Positions 24,868 through 32,906 of a DNA stretch of 35,861 nt are shown piece after piece. The stretch is from Deltaproteobacteria bacterium (GTDB lineage: Bacteria > Desulfobacterota > Desulfobacteria > Desulfobacterales > Desulfobacteraceae): the NCBI GenBank assembly GCA_013151635.1, contig JAADHV010000074.1:100959-136819 (forward strand), in the 5' to 3' direction. The notes under the pieces are model-generated. The model was not told the origin of the DNA and made no database searches. It saw only the letters and a list, made by a program, of their open reading frames with translations. Both the position numbers and the translations under genes were made by a program. Position 1 is the first letter of the stretch. Each line of letters starts with the position of its first letter.

Positions 24868-25500
24868 TCACGTCTGTTCTTTTTTTTTCTTTAACCCGGC
24901 CTTAAAGACAGCCGTATGGATGTCTGCTGCAAGATGAACCGGGCTTTTACCCCAGAGCGGGTCCCAGGATGCAGGATCTGCCGTACAAAAAAACTGGACC
25001 TCAAGCCCGAATCTTGTCAATGCCTCTTTTATGGGCATATTTTTTATTTTTCGGGCAGCGTTCCATGTTGCACCGCAGGGAGCCCCCTTTAACACCTTGA
25101 TTTCAGCAACCCTGTCATTTTCTGTCACCACCTCGATTTCCGGCGACCCGAAAATTTCTCCATATTCTCCAAGACAGACCTGCCTTGAAAGAGTACATCA
25201 TGTGGGTGGACAGATGGCAGCACCGGTTGTAATTTTTTTTCCTGATGCAATAACCGGGATATCAAACTTTTTGCACAAAAGGCTTAAATCATCGGAAAGA
25301 TCCCGGTGTTTTAAATAATCAAGCACAATATCGGCATCAATCGTACCAGGAAGATATTGGGATGTGTCATCAATCACAGGCGGCAGGGCTTCGTCAATAT
25401 CAAAGGTTTTGATAAAAAAATGCCGGCTCCCGAATTTATTGATACCCGCAATTTTACTCTTCCCGGACCCGTTCTGCTGAAAAACCATAATTTTCTGCAT
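24868..25500 (-). CDS. DUF166-family protein with in-frame TGA, probable selenoprotein
   Basis: A 210-residue protein if the TGA at 25198-25200 is read as selenocysteine; without recoding, translation stops after 100 residues. The frame continues unchanged on both sides: IASGKKITTGAAICPPT, then the TGA codon (residue 101), then CTLSRQVCLGEYGEIFGSP and, further on, LKGAPCGATWNAARKI and FFCTADPASWDPLWGKSPVH. The last two stretches recall the DUF166 (thymidylate-synthase-annotated) family of archaea and deltaproteobacteria, where a cysteine is expected at this PPTxC position. A hairpin close to the E. coli fdhF SECIS lies right behind the TGA. The start is three bases after the LUD gene stop. 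The biochemical role of the family is not known to me; the U-C pair suggests redox or metal chemistry. Confidence 0.85.
25170..25200 (-). promoter_or_regulatory. Bacterial SECIS-like hairpin directly after the in-frame TGA
   Basis: On the coding strand the bases after TGA contain CAAGGCAGGTCTGTCTTG. CAAGGCA pairs with TGTCTTG (one G-U pair), leaving the apical tetraloop GGUC. The loop guanine-uracil is 19-20 bases after the TGA. E. coli fdhF has nearly the same apical GCAGGUCUGC at 20-21 bases after its TGA. A GU in a short apical loop at this distance is the established requirement for SelB binding. Confidence 0.8.
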
Positions 25501-25503
25501 AAT

Positions 25504-26157
25504 TTAAAACCCCAGATCCTCATTTACAAGAATAATTTTTATCCTGTTTTTAACAAAACTTTTTTCAATAATTGTCCAGTAATTGCAAATCCTGTCAGGA
25601 CTGGTGCAGTCGTGACAGGTACCGGTTTTACAGCAGGGTGTTTTCTTGCCAAGATTCATGGCATTCACAGGGGCTGCATAATTTTTCACTCTTGCCATGG
25701 CATCTTCAAGGCTTCCACATAGTTTATTCCTCCCCACAACTAGTAAAACGTTTTTCGGGCCCCACATTATCGCAGCCACCCTGTTTCCTATCATATCAAG
25801 ATTAACAAGGCAGCCGTCTTTTGTAACTGCGTTGGTACCGGTAATAAACAGATCCACCATTAAAGAGCGCCTTCTTAAATCCATCATTTCTTCTTTTGAA
25901 AGGGCTTTATCAAATGTATTGAGAATCTCAATATCAGGATTATCCTTTAATTCATGGAAAAGACCTGTACTGACAAAAGACATTGAACCGCCCCAGGAAA
26001 CGCTGTTAACTCCAAGTCCGGGGATAATGTCGTTAACGGCAATATCCTTTGCTTCCTCTGCATTCCCGGCTATAAATACTTTAAAATTATTCTTCTCCAG
26101 GTTTAGTTTTAAAGATTCCAGTTTAATCTTCCAATAATTATCAACAGGGTTTTTCAT
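25504..26157 (-). CDS. LUD-domain (lactate utilization-type) protein with C-terminal Cys cluster
   Basis: A 217-residue LUD domain (PF02589) protein. It has GLGVNSVSWGGSMSFVSTGL, LFITGTNAVTKDGCLVNLD, NRVAAIMWGPKNVLLVVGRN and the C-terminal cluster PCCKTGTCHDCTSPDRIC (about residues 172-190), then IKIILVNEDLGF at the end. This stand-alone form differs from LutB/LutC because it carries its own four-to-five-cysteine cluster, likely for iron-sulfur or zinc binding; its substrate is unknown. I start at ATG 26157, with AAGGAT seven bases upstream, rather than the in-frame GTG at 26181. It is the first gene of the run LUD, DUF166, histidine kinase, response regulator, and is divergent from the acetyl-CoA synthetase gene. 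Confidence 0.88.
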   Translation of the reverse strand: MKNPVDNYWKIKLESLKLNLEKNNFKVFIAGNAEEAKDIAVNDIIPGLGVNSVSWGGSMSFVSTGLFHELKDNPDIEILNTFDKALSKEEMMDLRRRSLMVDLFITGTNAVTKDGCLVNLDMIGNRVAAIMWGPKNVLLVVGRNKLCGSLEDAMARVKNYAAPVNAMNLGKKTPCCKTGTCHDCTSPDRICNYWTIIEKSFVKNRIKIILVNEDLGF

Positions 26158-26522
26158 TCCTATATCCTTTCTTATGTTCACTTTATTTTAAATCAATCCG
26201 TTTTAAAGAAACCACTATAAACTCAAACTTATTTATCATGCAATAAAAAATTATTATTAATCCTGTGCGAAACAATTGAGTAATTACACTTCCCAGAAGC
26301 CCTGCCTGCAAGAAATTCAGCTAAATATATATTAAAGTTTTTACAAAATAATCAATTTTCTTTGAAAAAATCCCTTTGTTTAGATATATCAAACAATGTT
26401 TAAATCCCTTATTCCGAAAGATTATAGCCGGTTAACACTGTTTACTTACAAACAGGTTTAGATATTTTGAATTTTTATATAATTTTATCCTCAATTTTAT
26501 TGAAAAAAAACTGATTTTTTTG

Positions 26523-26551
26523 TTGACTTACGCTTTAGTTCTTAATAATTC
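26523..26551 (+). promoter_or_regulatory. Possible sigma-70-type promoter of the acetyl-CoA synthetase gene
   Basis: TTGACT at 26523-26528 is a good -35 match. After 17 bases follows TAATTC, a weak -10. Transcription from here would give a leader of about 250 bases containing the hairpins described separately. Confidence 0.3.
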
Positions 26552-26635
26552 ATAAATACGACATAAATCGGATTCACTAAATGACTGCGATTTTCTTCTC
26601 ATTTGGTACGTTGCCTGTACTTGACCTGAAGCGGG

Positions 26636-26665
26636 AAAAGCTAAGCTGCTTTGAGCATTTTTTTT
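26636..26665 (+). terminator. Terminator-like hairpin in the acetyl-CoA synthetase leader
   Basis: AAAAGCTAAG pairs with CTT-TG-AGC-A-TTTT across the loop CTG (GCT with AGC and AAG with CTT, a two-base bulge, plus A-U closing pairs), and the 3' side is a run of eight Ts. Such a structure inside a leader could be an attenuator. The stem is weak, so the call is tentative. Confidence 0.35.
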
Positions 26666-26718
26666 AAGTTGTGAAATATAAAATTTGTTTTTTTAATACC
26701 GTTTTTATTTTATGAAAA

Positions 26719-26775
26719 AAAGGGAGGTGGTACCCTATCTATTGTTTTATTTCGATTTTTAAAAAATTAAACAAT
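26719..26775 (+). promoter_or_regulatory. Orphan Shine-Dalgarno and hairpin in the leader of the acetyl-CoA synthetase gene
   Basis: AAAGGGAGGTGGTACCCTAT at 26719-26738 holds a strong ribosome-binding sequence about 80 bases before the gene, which has its own AAAGGAG. Immediately after it, ATTGTTTTATTT (26741-26752) pairs with AAATTAAACAAT (26764-26775) with one mismatch. A 16-codon frame (26712-26762, MKKREVVPYLLFYFDF) runs through the element. The same arrangement recurs before the symporter gene. Confidence 0.5.
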
Positions 26776-26807
26776 TAAACCAAATATAAATCCAAAGGAG
26801 ATAATTA

Positions 26808-28838
26808 ATGAGCAAAAAAGAAGTCGTTGAAACTACAGAGGCCCAGATAGCAGTCCACTGGAAAGAAGAAGACTATTATTATCCATCCACAAAATTTATT
26901 GCTCAAGCTAACCTTAGTGATGAGGAAATTTTTGACAGGTTCAGCCTTAAAAATTTTCCGGATTATTACACGGAATTTGCAGAACTTCTTACCTGGTATA
27001 AATATTGGGATGAAGTTTTAGATACCAGTGATGCGCCCTGTTACAAATGGTTTAAAGGCGGTAAAATTAACGCAAGCTATAATTGTATTGACCGCCATCT
27101 GAAAGATAATAAGAACAAGACAGCCATACATTTTGTTTCCGAACTGGAAGAAGAAAGAGTAGAACATATTACTTACCAGGAACTTTATGTAAGGGTAAAT
27201 GAATTTGCAGCCTTGTTACGTGATTTTGCAGGTCTGAAAAGAGGTGACAGGGTCACCATCCATATGCCCATGTCGGCAGACCTTCCTGTTACCATGCTTG
27301 CCTGCGCAAGACTGGGAGTTATCCATTCCGTGGTTTTTGGCGGATTTGCCCCAAGCGCCAGTGCAGACAGGATTGTCGATTCCCAATCCAGGGTGTTGAT
27401 TGTCATGGATGCTTATTATAGAAGCGGCAAGCTTCTCAATCATAAGATCAATGCTGATGAAGCTGTTAAGATAGCTGCAGAAAAGGGCCAGACAGTAGAT
27501 AAGGTGCTTGTATGGCAAAGGTATCCCGGCAAATATTCCTCAGATACCCCAATGGTTGAAGGAAGAGATTATTTTGTTAATGAAAAATTAAAAGATTATT
27601 ATGGTGCAAGAGTTGAACCCGAACAGATGCTTTCTGAAGACCCTCTGTTTTTAATGTACACCAGCGGCACTACGGGCAAACCCAAAGGCTGCCAGCACAG
27701 CACAGGCGGATACCTTGCCTATGTGACGGCCATGTCCAAATATATCCAGGATATCCATCCTGAGGATGTTTACTGGTGTATGGCCGATATCGGATGGATC
27801 ACAGGCCATTCGTTTATAGTGTATGGTCCTCTTGCCCTTTGTGCCTCATCCGTGATTTATGAAGGAGTCCCAACCTACCCGGATGCGGGAAGATCCTGGA
27901 GGATTGCCCAGGATCTTGATGTCAACATCTTCCATACCGCACCCACTGCAATCAGGGCGCTAAGAAAAATCGGACCTGATGAACCTGCAAAATACACCTA
28001 TCATTTCAAACACATGACAACCGTGGGCGAGCCCATTGAACCTGAAGTCTGGAAATGGTATGAATCTGCCGTCGGCAAAGGGGAAGCCATTATTGTTGAT
28101 ACATGGTGGCAGACGGAAACAGGCGGATTCCTCTGCAGTACCGTACCGGCTATCAATCCCATGAAACCCGGAAGTGCGGGCCCCGGTGTTCCCGGCATCC
28201 ACCCGATTATTCTTGATGACGACGGCAATGAAGTTTCCGAACCTGGTATTGCAGGTAATATCTGTATTAAGAACCCCTGGCCGGGAATGTTCCAGACCAT
28301 CTGGGGTGACAGGGACAGGTTTGTTGAGACCTATTTCGCAAGATACTGCACTGACACCAACAGCAAAGACTGGAAAGACTGGCCGTATCTGACCGGCGAT
28401 GCAGCAACGGTTTCAGAAGACGGCTACTATAGGATTCTTGGCAGGATTGACGATGTTATCAATGTGTCCGGCCACAGGCTCGGAACCAAAGAGATTGAAT
28501 CTGCATCCCTGGTTGTGGAAGAAGTTGCAGAAGCTGCCGTTGTACCGGTTGCCCATGAAATCAAAGGCAAGGAACCCGATCTCTATGTTTCTTTAAAACC
28601 GGGTTATGAAGCAACAGATGAACTGGCACAGAAAATATCAGATGCAGTCTGTGACCAGATCGGTAAAATCGCCAAACCCAGAAAAGTCTGGCTGGTTCCC
28701 GACATGCCGAAAACAAGGTCGGGAAAAATCATGAGAAGGGTCTTAGGTGCGATTTCCAATAAAGGGGATGTAGGCAATGTAATGACACTTGCCAATCCTG
28801 AAATTGTAGAAGAAATCAAAAATATGGTTGAAAAATAA
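26808..28838 (+). CDS. acs: Acetyl-CoA synthetase (AMP-forming acetate--CoA ligase)
   Basis: A 676-residue adenylate-forming enzyme that makes acetyl-CoA from acetate, ATP and CoA. The AMP-binding loop YTSGTTGKPKG is at about residues 284-294, VDTWWQTETGG holds the tryptophan that limits the acyl pocket to acetate in characterised Acs, and VSGHRLGTKEIESA and PKTRSGKIMRR (catalytic lysine near 640) form the C-terminal domain. It is about 20 residues longer than E. coli Acs through an N-terminal extension. The start follows AAAGGAG at normal spacing. The lysine of PKTRSGK is the site of acetylation control in this family. The neighbouring synthetase and symporter indicate a short-chain fatty acid assimilation operon. 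Confidence 0.95.
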   Translation: MSKKEVVETTEAQIAVHWKEEDYYYPSTKFIAQANLSDEEIFDRFSLKNFPDYYTEFAELLTWYKYWDEVLDTSDAPCYKWFKGGKINASYNCIDRHLKDNKNKTAIHFVSELEEERVEHITYQELYVRVNEFAALLRDFAGLKRGDRVTIHMPMSADLPVTMLACARLGVIHSVVFGGFAPSASADRIVDSQSRVLIVMDAYYRSGKLLNHKINADEAVKIAAEKGQTVDKVLVWQRYPGKYSSDTPMVEGRDYFVNEKLKDYYGARVEPEQMLSEDPLFLMYTSGTTGKPKGCQHSTGGYLAYVTAMSKYIQDIHPEDVYWCMADIGWITGHSFIVYGPLALCASSVIYEGVPTYPDAGRSWRIAQDLDVNIFHTAPTAIRALRKIGPDEPAKYTYHFKHMTTVGEPIEPEVWKWYESAVGKGEAIIVDTWWQTETGGFLCSTVPAINPMKPGSAGPGVPGIHPIILDDDGNEVSEPGIAGNICIKNPWPGMFQTIWGDRDRFVETYFARYCTDTNSKDWKDWPYLTGDAATVSEDGYYRILGRIDDVINVSGHRLGTKEIESASLVVEEVAEAAVVPVAHEIKGKEPDLYVSLKPGYEATDELAQKISDAVCDQIGKIAKPRKVWLVPDMPKTRSGKIMRRVLGAISNKGDVGNVMTLANPEIVEEIKNMVEK

Positions 28839-28876
28839 ACCGTTCATCCGCTGAAATTTTTGGGAGGTTTTATTCT

Positions 28877-30778
28877 ATGTCCAATTTGTATGCTCAAGCT
28901 TATGAACAATCCATAAATGATCCTGACGGCTTCTGGGGCTCAATCGCTGAAGACTGCCACTGGTACAAAAAATGGGATAAAGTTCTGGATGATTCAAACA
29001 AGCCTTTCTATCGCTGGTTCACGGGCGGGGAAACAAATACCTGCTACAATGCGGTTGATCTTCATGTGGATAACGGCATAGGGGATCAAAATGCCATTAT
29101 TTATGACAGCCCTGTAACAGATACGGTCAAAAAATATACCTATTTCGAGCTGAAGAATATTGTTGCAAAATTTGCCGGGGTTTTAACATCAAAAGGCGTT
29201 GGCAAAGGGGACAGGGTTATTATTTACATGCCAATGATCCCCGAGGCTGTTTTTGCAATGCTGGCCTGTGCCAGGATAGGTGCTGTTCATTCCGTGGTAT
29301 TTGGCGGGTTTGCCGCCAATGAGCTTGCCACCCGTATTAATGACGCCAAACCCAAAGTTATTGTATCTGCCTCCTGCGGTATTGAGGTGAAAAAGGTCAT
29401 TGAATATAAGCCGCTTTTAGACGAGGCCATTGAATTGTCTGATGCAAAACCCGATGCCTGCATCATTTTCCAGAGACCCCAGGCAAATGCCGGGATGCTG
29501 GACGGCAGGGACTTTGACTGGAATGAGGAAATGGCAGCAGCAAGTCCGCAAGATTGTGTCCCCGTAAAAGCAACCGATCCTCTGTACATCCTTTATACCT
29601 CCGGCACAACCGGGGAGCCCAAAGGGGTTGTAAGGGATAACGGCGGCCACATGGTGGCTTTAAAATGGACAATGGATACAATCTACGGGGTTGATAAAGG
29701 CGATGTATACTGGGCAGCCTCTGATATAGGATGGGTCGTGGGCCATTCATATATTGTCTACGGCCCTCTTTTTAAAGGGTGTACCACCATTATTTTTGAA
29801 GGGAAACCTGTGGGGACCCCGGATGCGTCCGTGTTCTGGAGGATTATTTCCCAGCACAAGGTCAAAACTCTTTTCACAGCTCCGACTGCGTTCAGGGCCA
29901 TAAAAAGAGAAGATCCCACAGCCCAGATGATGAGGGATTTTGATTTGTCCTGCTTTAACTACCTGTTCCTTGCAGGAGAAAGGCTTGATCCTGATACATT
30001 GACCTGGGCTGAAAATGCCCTTAAAGTACCTGTGATTGATCACTGGTGGCAGACAGAAACAGGCTGGGCAATTGCTGCCAATTGTGTCGGGCTGCATAGG
30101 TTCAAAATTAAACCGGGCTCTCCCACGAAGTCAGCTCCGGGGTGGAATCTGGCTGTACTGGGTGACGACGGGCATCCTGTCGAACCAGGGGACATTGGTG
30201 CCATTGTTGCTAAACTGCCGCTGCCTCCCGGAACATTGCCAACTCTCTGGCAGAATGACCAACGGTATATTGATTCTTACCTCAGCGAATTTCCAGGATT
30301 TTATGAAACCGCTGACGCAGGGTTTATTGATGATGACGGTTATGTCTTTGTCATGGCAAGAACAGACGATATTATCAATGTGGCAGGCCACAGGCTTTCC
30401 ACCGGTGCCATGGAGGAAGTGATTGCAGAACACCCGGATGTGGCAGAATGTGCTGTAATGGGTGTTGCCGATCAACTCAAAGGGCAGATACCTTTGGGAA
30501 TGATGGTCTTAAATGCTGGCGTCGACAGAGATAATGACGAGGTTGTCAAAGAAGTAATTAATCTTGTCAGAACCAAAATAGGCCCGGTTGCCGCATTTAA
30601 AACCGCAACAATTGTAAAAAGGCTTCCCAAGACAAGATCCGGGAAAATCTTAAGGGGCACCATGCGCTCCATTGCAGATAAAAAGGACTATAAGGTTCCT
30701 GCTACCATTGATGATTACACTACCCTGGATGAAATTGAAGAATCATTAGGAAAAATCGGATATGGCAGCAAAGCATAA
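28877..30778 (+). CDS. Propionyl-CoA synthetase-like acyl-CoA ligase
   Basis: A 633-residue AMP-forming acyl-CoA ligase, closer in wording to PrpE/ACSS3 than to Acs: LAGERLDPDTLTWAENAL, IDHWWQTETGWAIAANC and NVAGHRLSTGAMEEVIAEHP are PrpE-type forms. The P-loop YTSGTTGEPKG is at about residues 240-250 and the catalytic lysine lies in PKTRSGKILRG (near 590). It would activate propionate or another short-chain acid to its CoA ester. It begins 38 bases after acs with TGGGAGG just upstream. An intact active site next to a full-length Acs suggests division of labour by chain length rather than redundancy. Confidence 0.9.
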   Translation: MSNLYAQAYEQSINDPDGFWGSIAEDCHWYKKWDKVLDDSNKPFYRWFTGGETNTCYNAVDLHVDNGIGDQNAIIYDSPVTDTVKKYTYFELKNIVAKFAGVLTSKGVGKGDRVIIYMPMIPEAVFAMLACARIGAVHSVVFGGFAANELATRINDAKPKVIVSASCGIEVKKVIEYKPLLDEAIELSDAKPDACIIFQRPQANAGMLDGRDFDWNEEMAAASPQDCVPVKATDPLYILYTSGTTGEPKGVVRDNGGHMVALKWTMDTIYGVDKGDVYWAASDIGWVVGHSYIVYGPLFKGCTTIIFEGKPVGTPDASVFWRIISQHKVKTLFTAPTAFRAIKREDPTAQMMRDFDLSCFNYLFLAGERLDPDTLTWAENALKVPVIDHWWQTETGWAIAANCVGLHRFKIKPGSPTKSAPGWNLAVLGDDGHPVEPGDIGAIVAKLPLPPGTLPTLWQNDQRYIDSYLSEFPGFYETADAGFIDDDGYVFVMARTDDIINVAGHRLSTGAMEEVIAEHPDVAECAVMGVADQLKGQIPLGMMVLNAGVDRDNDEVVKEVINLVRTKIGPVAAFKTATIVKRLPKTRSGKILRGTMRSIADKKDYKVPATIDDYTTLDEIEESLGKIGYGSKA

Positions 30779-30820
30779 TTTTTTATGAAACCAAACAATA
30801 CAAATAAAATGATCCATAAG

Positions 30821-30870
30821 AAAGGAGGTGGTGCGGTATGCCCTGATTATCCTCTTTTATCTGATAATCA
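30821..30870 (+). promoter_or_regulatory. Orphan Shine-Dalgarno and hairpin upstream of the symporter gene
   Basis: AAAGGAGGTGGTGCGGTAT (30821-30839) is nearly the same element as at 26719-26738, here about 90 bases before the symporter, which has its own AGGAGG. Five bases later a perfect 8-bp inverted repeat follows: TGATTATC (30844-30851) and GATAATCA (30863-30870). A 15-codon hydrophobic frame beginning GTG at 30828 (VVRYALIILFYLIIM) spans it. Confidence 0.5.
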
Positions 30871-30923
30871 TGTGAGTGATCCGATCAACCCGAAATGTAC
30901 AATGAAACAGGAGGAAATTTAAT

Positions 30924-32702
30924 ATGAGTCCAAAGATGTGGGTTTATATCTTACTGGGGATATACATTATTTATTGTTTCTGGTGGGGATTAAAAGGATT
31001 TTTTAGTGAAAAAACCGCATCCGGTTATGGAATTGCAGGTCGTTCCATTCCCTTTATTGCATTTTTGATGGCAGCAACGGCTGCCTCATTTTCCGGGTGG
31101 ACATTTGTAGGGCATCCCGGTTTGATCTGGAAGGTGGGACTGGTGTATGCATATGCATCATTCTATGTCTTAACCATTCCAATTACCGGAGCATTCTTTG
31201 CCAAAAGAAACTGGCTCATGGGTAAACGCTACGGGTTCATCACACCTGGTGACATGTTTGCTTATTATTATAATAATGAAGCTGTCCGGTGGCTGACTGT
31301 TCTTGCAGCACTTTTATACTCAATATTTTATTCAGGTATCCAGCTTATTGCAGCATCAAAGCTGTTTTACTGGGTGGCAGGGGTTCCCCCGACAGCCGGC
31401 CTGATAATCATGGCCTTTATTGTATGGTTTTATGTTGTAACAGGTGGTCTTAAGGCAAGCACATGGGTCGGGGTTCTTCAATTCCTGCTGCTTGTCAGCG
31501 GTATTATCCTGCTGGGATTTTATGTTGTTAAATCAAGCGCAATAGGCGGATGGTCCGGCATGTCAACATCTCTCGCAAACCTTGATGAAAAATATACCAA
31601 GGTGCCGAGGCTGATTCATTTTGGTATCGGCGGGGGCTGGACTGCGGTCATGATCCTGACCTATATGTTTGCTCTCATGGGTATCCAGGCATCCCCGGCA
31701 TTTATTTTATGGAACTTTGGAATCAAATCTCCTAAGCCGCTTGCATGGCAACAGGTTTTCATGTCAACATTTGTTGTCGGCGTATGTTTGTTTTTCTTTT
31801 CAGCTTTCCAGGGAATGGGAGCTAAAATACTCCAACTTGCAGGCCATATGGTTATAGCCAACAACGGTGATGTCGTACCTAAACTCATGACTAAATTTTT
31901 ACCAGGGCCTGTGCTCGGCCTTGTTTTCCTTGGTGCCATCGCAGCCATTCACTCCACGGCAGCACCTTATATTGGTACCGGCGGTACCATTATCCAGAGG
32001 GATGTCTGGTGGAGATACGTGAGGGGCCAGAAAGGCAGCCATTCCGAACAGATCTGGACAAACCGCATTATGGCCACACTGTTAACCCTGGCCGCTGTTG
32101 TGGTAAGTCTTACATCATCTGATGCCATTGTTATGATCGGCGGATTTGCAACAACCTTTGGAACCATTATGTACCTTATGCTTGTCGGTGTTCACTGGGG
32201 ATTTAAATTTCCAAGCATTGGTGCGGCATTAGGTCTGTTTGTCGGTATTATTGTAAACATGTTGACCTATTTTGTCTGGAAATACCCATTATCAATGCAT
32301 ACTGCATTCTGGGGTCTTTTTGCAGGCGCTGTTGTGGCATATGGCTGCCGCGGACTTGGATTCAAAAACACAGAAGAAACCGATGCCAGGCAGAAAGAAG
32401 TCAGAGAATGGCTTAACAGCATTGACGCTCCAAGTGAAAAGGGTAAAGTCTGGCGTTCCAGGATGAAAATACTGGTTCCCGTATGGTACTTACTGGCGCT
32501 TGGTCCTGGTGTCCTTCTTGGCAACACGGCATTTACTTTTTGCGGGTTTCCTGCAACATGGTCATGGCAGATTGCATGGTGGATCGTTGGAATCGTGATG
32601 ATGTGGGCTCTTTGCTTTAAAGCGGAAATGTCCACCACAACTGAAGAACAAATCAGACGTGCCGATGTGGAACTCATGGATGTAACCAAAGAGGCCGATT
32701 GA
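30924..32702 (+). CDS. Sodium:solute symporter family protein (probable acetate/short-chain acid uptake)
   Basis: A 592-residue polytopic membrane transporter of the SSS family, with about 13 membrane segments. Characteristic pieces are ASGYGIAGRSIPFIAFLMAA, SFSGWTFVGHPGLIW, the GGLKASTWVGVLQF region and IAAIHSTAAPYIGTGGTIIQ. A hydrophilic stretch near residues 480-510 precedes the last two membrane segments. Its place after two acyl-CoA synthetases suggests it imports acetate or propionate with Na+. It differs from E. coli ActP by a longer C-terminal part. AGGAGG lies 10 bases upstream of the ATG. A 28-residue membrane peptide is encoded 33 bases after its stop. Confidence 0.9.
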   Translation: MSPKMWVYILLGIYIIYCFWWGLKGFFSEKTASGYGIAGRSIPFIAFLMAATAASFSGWTFVGHPGLIWKVGLVYAYASFYVLTIPITGAFFAKRNWLMGKRYGFITPGDMFAYYYNNEAVRWLTVLAALLYSIFYSGIQLIAASKLFYWVAGVPPTAGLIIMAFIVWFYVVTGGLKASTWVGVLQFLLLVSGIILLGFYVVKSSAIGGWSGMSTSLANLDEKYTKVPRLIHFGIGGGWTAVMILTYMFALMGIQASPAFILWNFGIKSPKPLAWQQVFMSTFVVGVCLFFFSAFQGMGAKILQLAGHMVIANNGDVVPKLMTKFLPGPVLGLVFLGAIAAIHSTAAPYIGTGGTIIQRDVWWRYVRGQKGSHSEQIWTNRIMATLLTLAAVVVSLTSSDAIVMIGGFATTFGTIMYLMLVGVHWGFKFPSIGAALGLFVGIIVNMLTYFVWKYPLSMHTAFWGLFAGAVVAYGCRGLGFKNTEETDARQKEVREWLNSIDAPSEKGKVWRSRMKILVPVWYLLALGPGVLLGNTAFTFCGFPATWSWQIAWWIVGIVMMWALCFKAEMSTTTEEQIRRADVELMDVTKEAD

Positions 32703-32735
32703 TTTTTTTTACTATTCACATAAGGAGAACATACA

Positions 32736-32822
32736 ATGGCCAAAGAAGATAAATACCTGATCGCAACAATTATCTTTTGCATCCTTTTCGTGGCCAGTTT
32801 TGGCTGGGGATGGTGGGGATAA
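32736..32822 (+). CDS. 28-residue single-pass membrane peptide next to symporter
   Basis: A very short frame, MAKEDKYLIATIIFCILFVA followed by SFGWGWWG. It has a charged N-terminus, one hydrophobic helix of about 17 residues and an aromatic/glycine end typical of a membrane-interface tail. AAGGAG lies 9 bases before the ATG. It starts 33 bases downstream of the symporter stop. Small membrane partners are known for several symporter families, so an accessory-subunit role is a fair guess. I do not recognise the exact family. Confidence 0.7.
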   Translation: MAKEDKYLIATIIFCILFVASFGWGWWG

Positions 32823-32849
32823 TCTTTATTAATTAACCTTAAAACCCGA

Positions 32850-32893
32850 AACAAGAATTCTATGATAATTTTTTTTATCATAGAATTCTTGTT
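32850..32893. terminator. Perfect 19-bp inverted repeat after the symporter operon
   Basis: AACAAGAATTCTATGATAA (32850-32868) and its exact reverse complement (32875-32893) flank six Ts. It lies between the membrane peptide and the PAS-exonuclease gene, whose ATG is 14 bases further on. The hairpin is long but has no following U tract, so it may be a processing or mRNA-stability element instead of a classic terminator. Confidence 0.6.
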
Positions 32894-32906
32894 GTCTCTG
32901 GATTAA

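Larger units (their letters stand above)
26158..26807. other. 650-bp divergent intergenic region with no protein gene
   Basis: This AT-rich stretch separates the LUD gene and the acetyl-CoA synthetase gene. I see a promoter-like pair at 26523, a terminator-like hairpin at 26636, an orphan Shine-Dalgarno at 26719 followed by a hairpin, and a small inverted repeat TTGTTT-N9-AAACAA at 26376-26396 that could be an operator. I find no clear promoter for the LUD direction and no RNA gene I recognise. Confidence 0.7.

Noticed and set aside
24868-25500. Reading the DUF166 region as two separate small genes or as a pseudogene
   Set aside because: Both parts are in the same frame with only one stop, a TGA, no other decay is visible, and a SECIS-like hairpin follows immediately.
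26595-26625. Possible sigma-54 promoter in the acs leader (TTGGTACGTTGCC)
   Set aside because: The distance between GG and GC is six bases, not the required ten.
30785-30922. A 45-codon frame (MKPNNTNKMIHKKGGG...) between the second synthetase and the symporter
   Set aside because: There is no ribosome-binding site before its ATG, the composition is not protein-like, and it runs through the orphan Shine-Dalgarno and hairpin; I treat the region as a leader.
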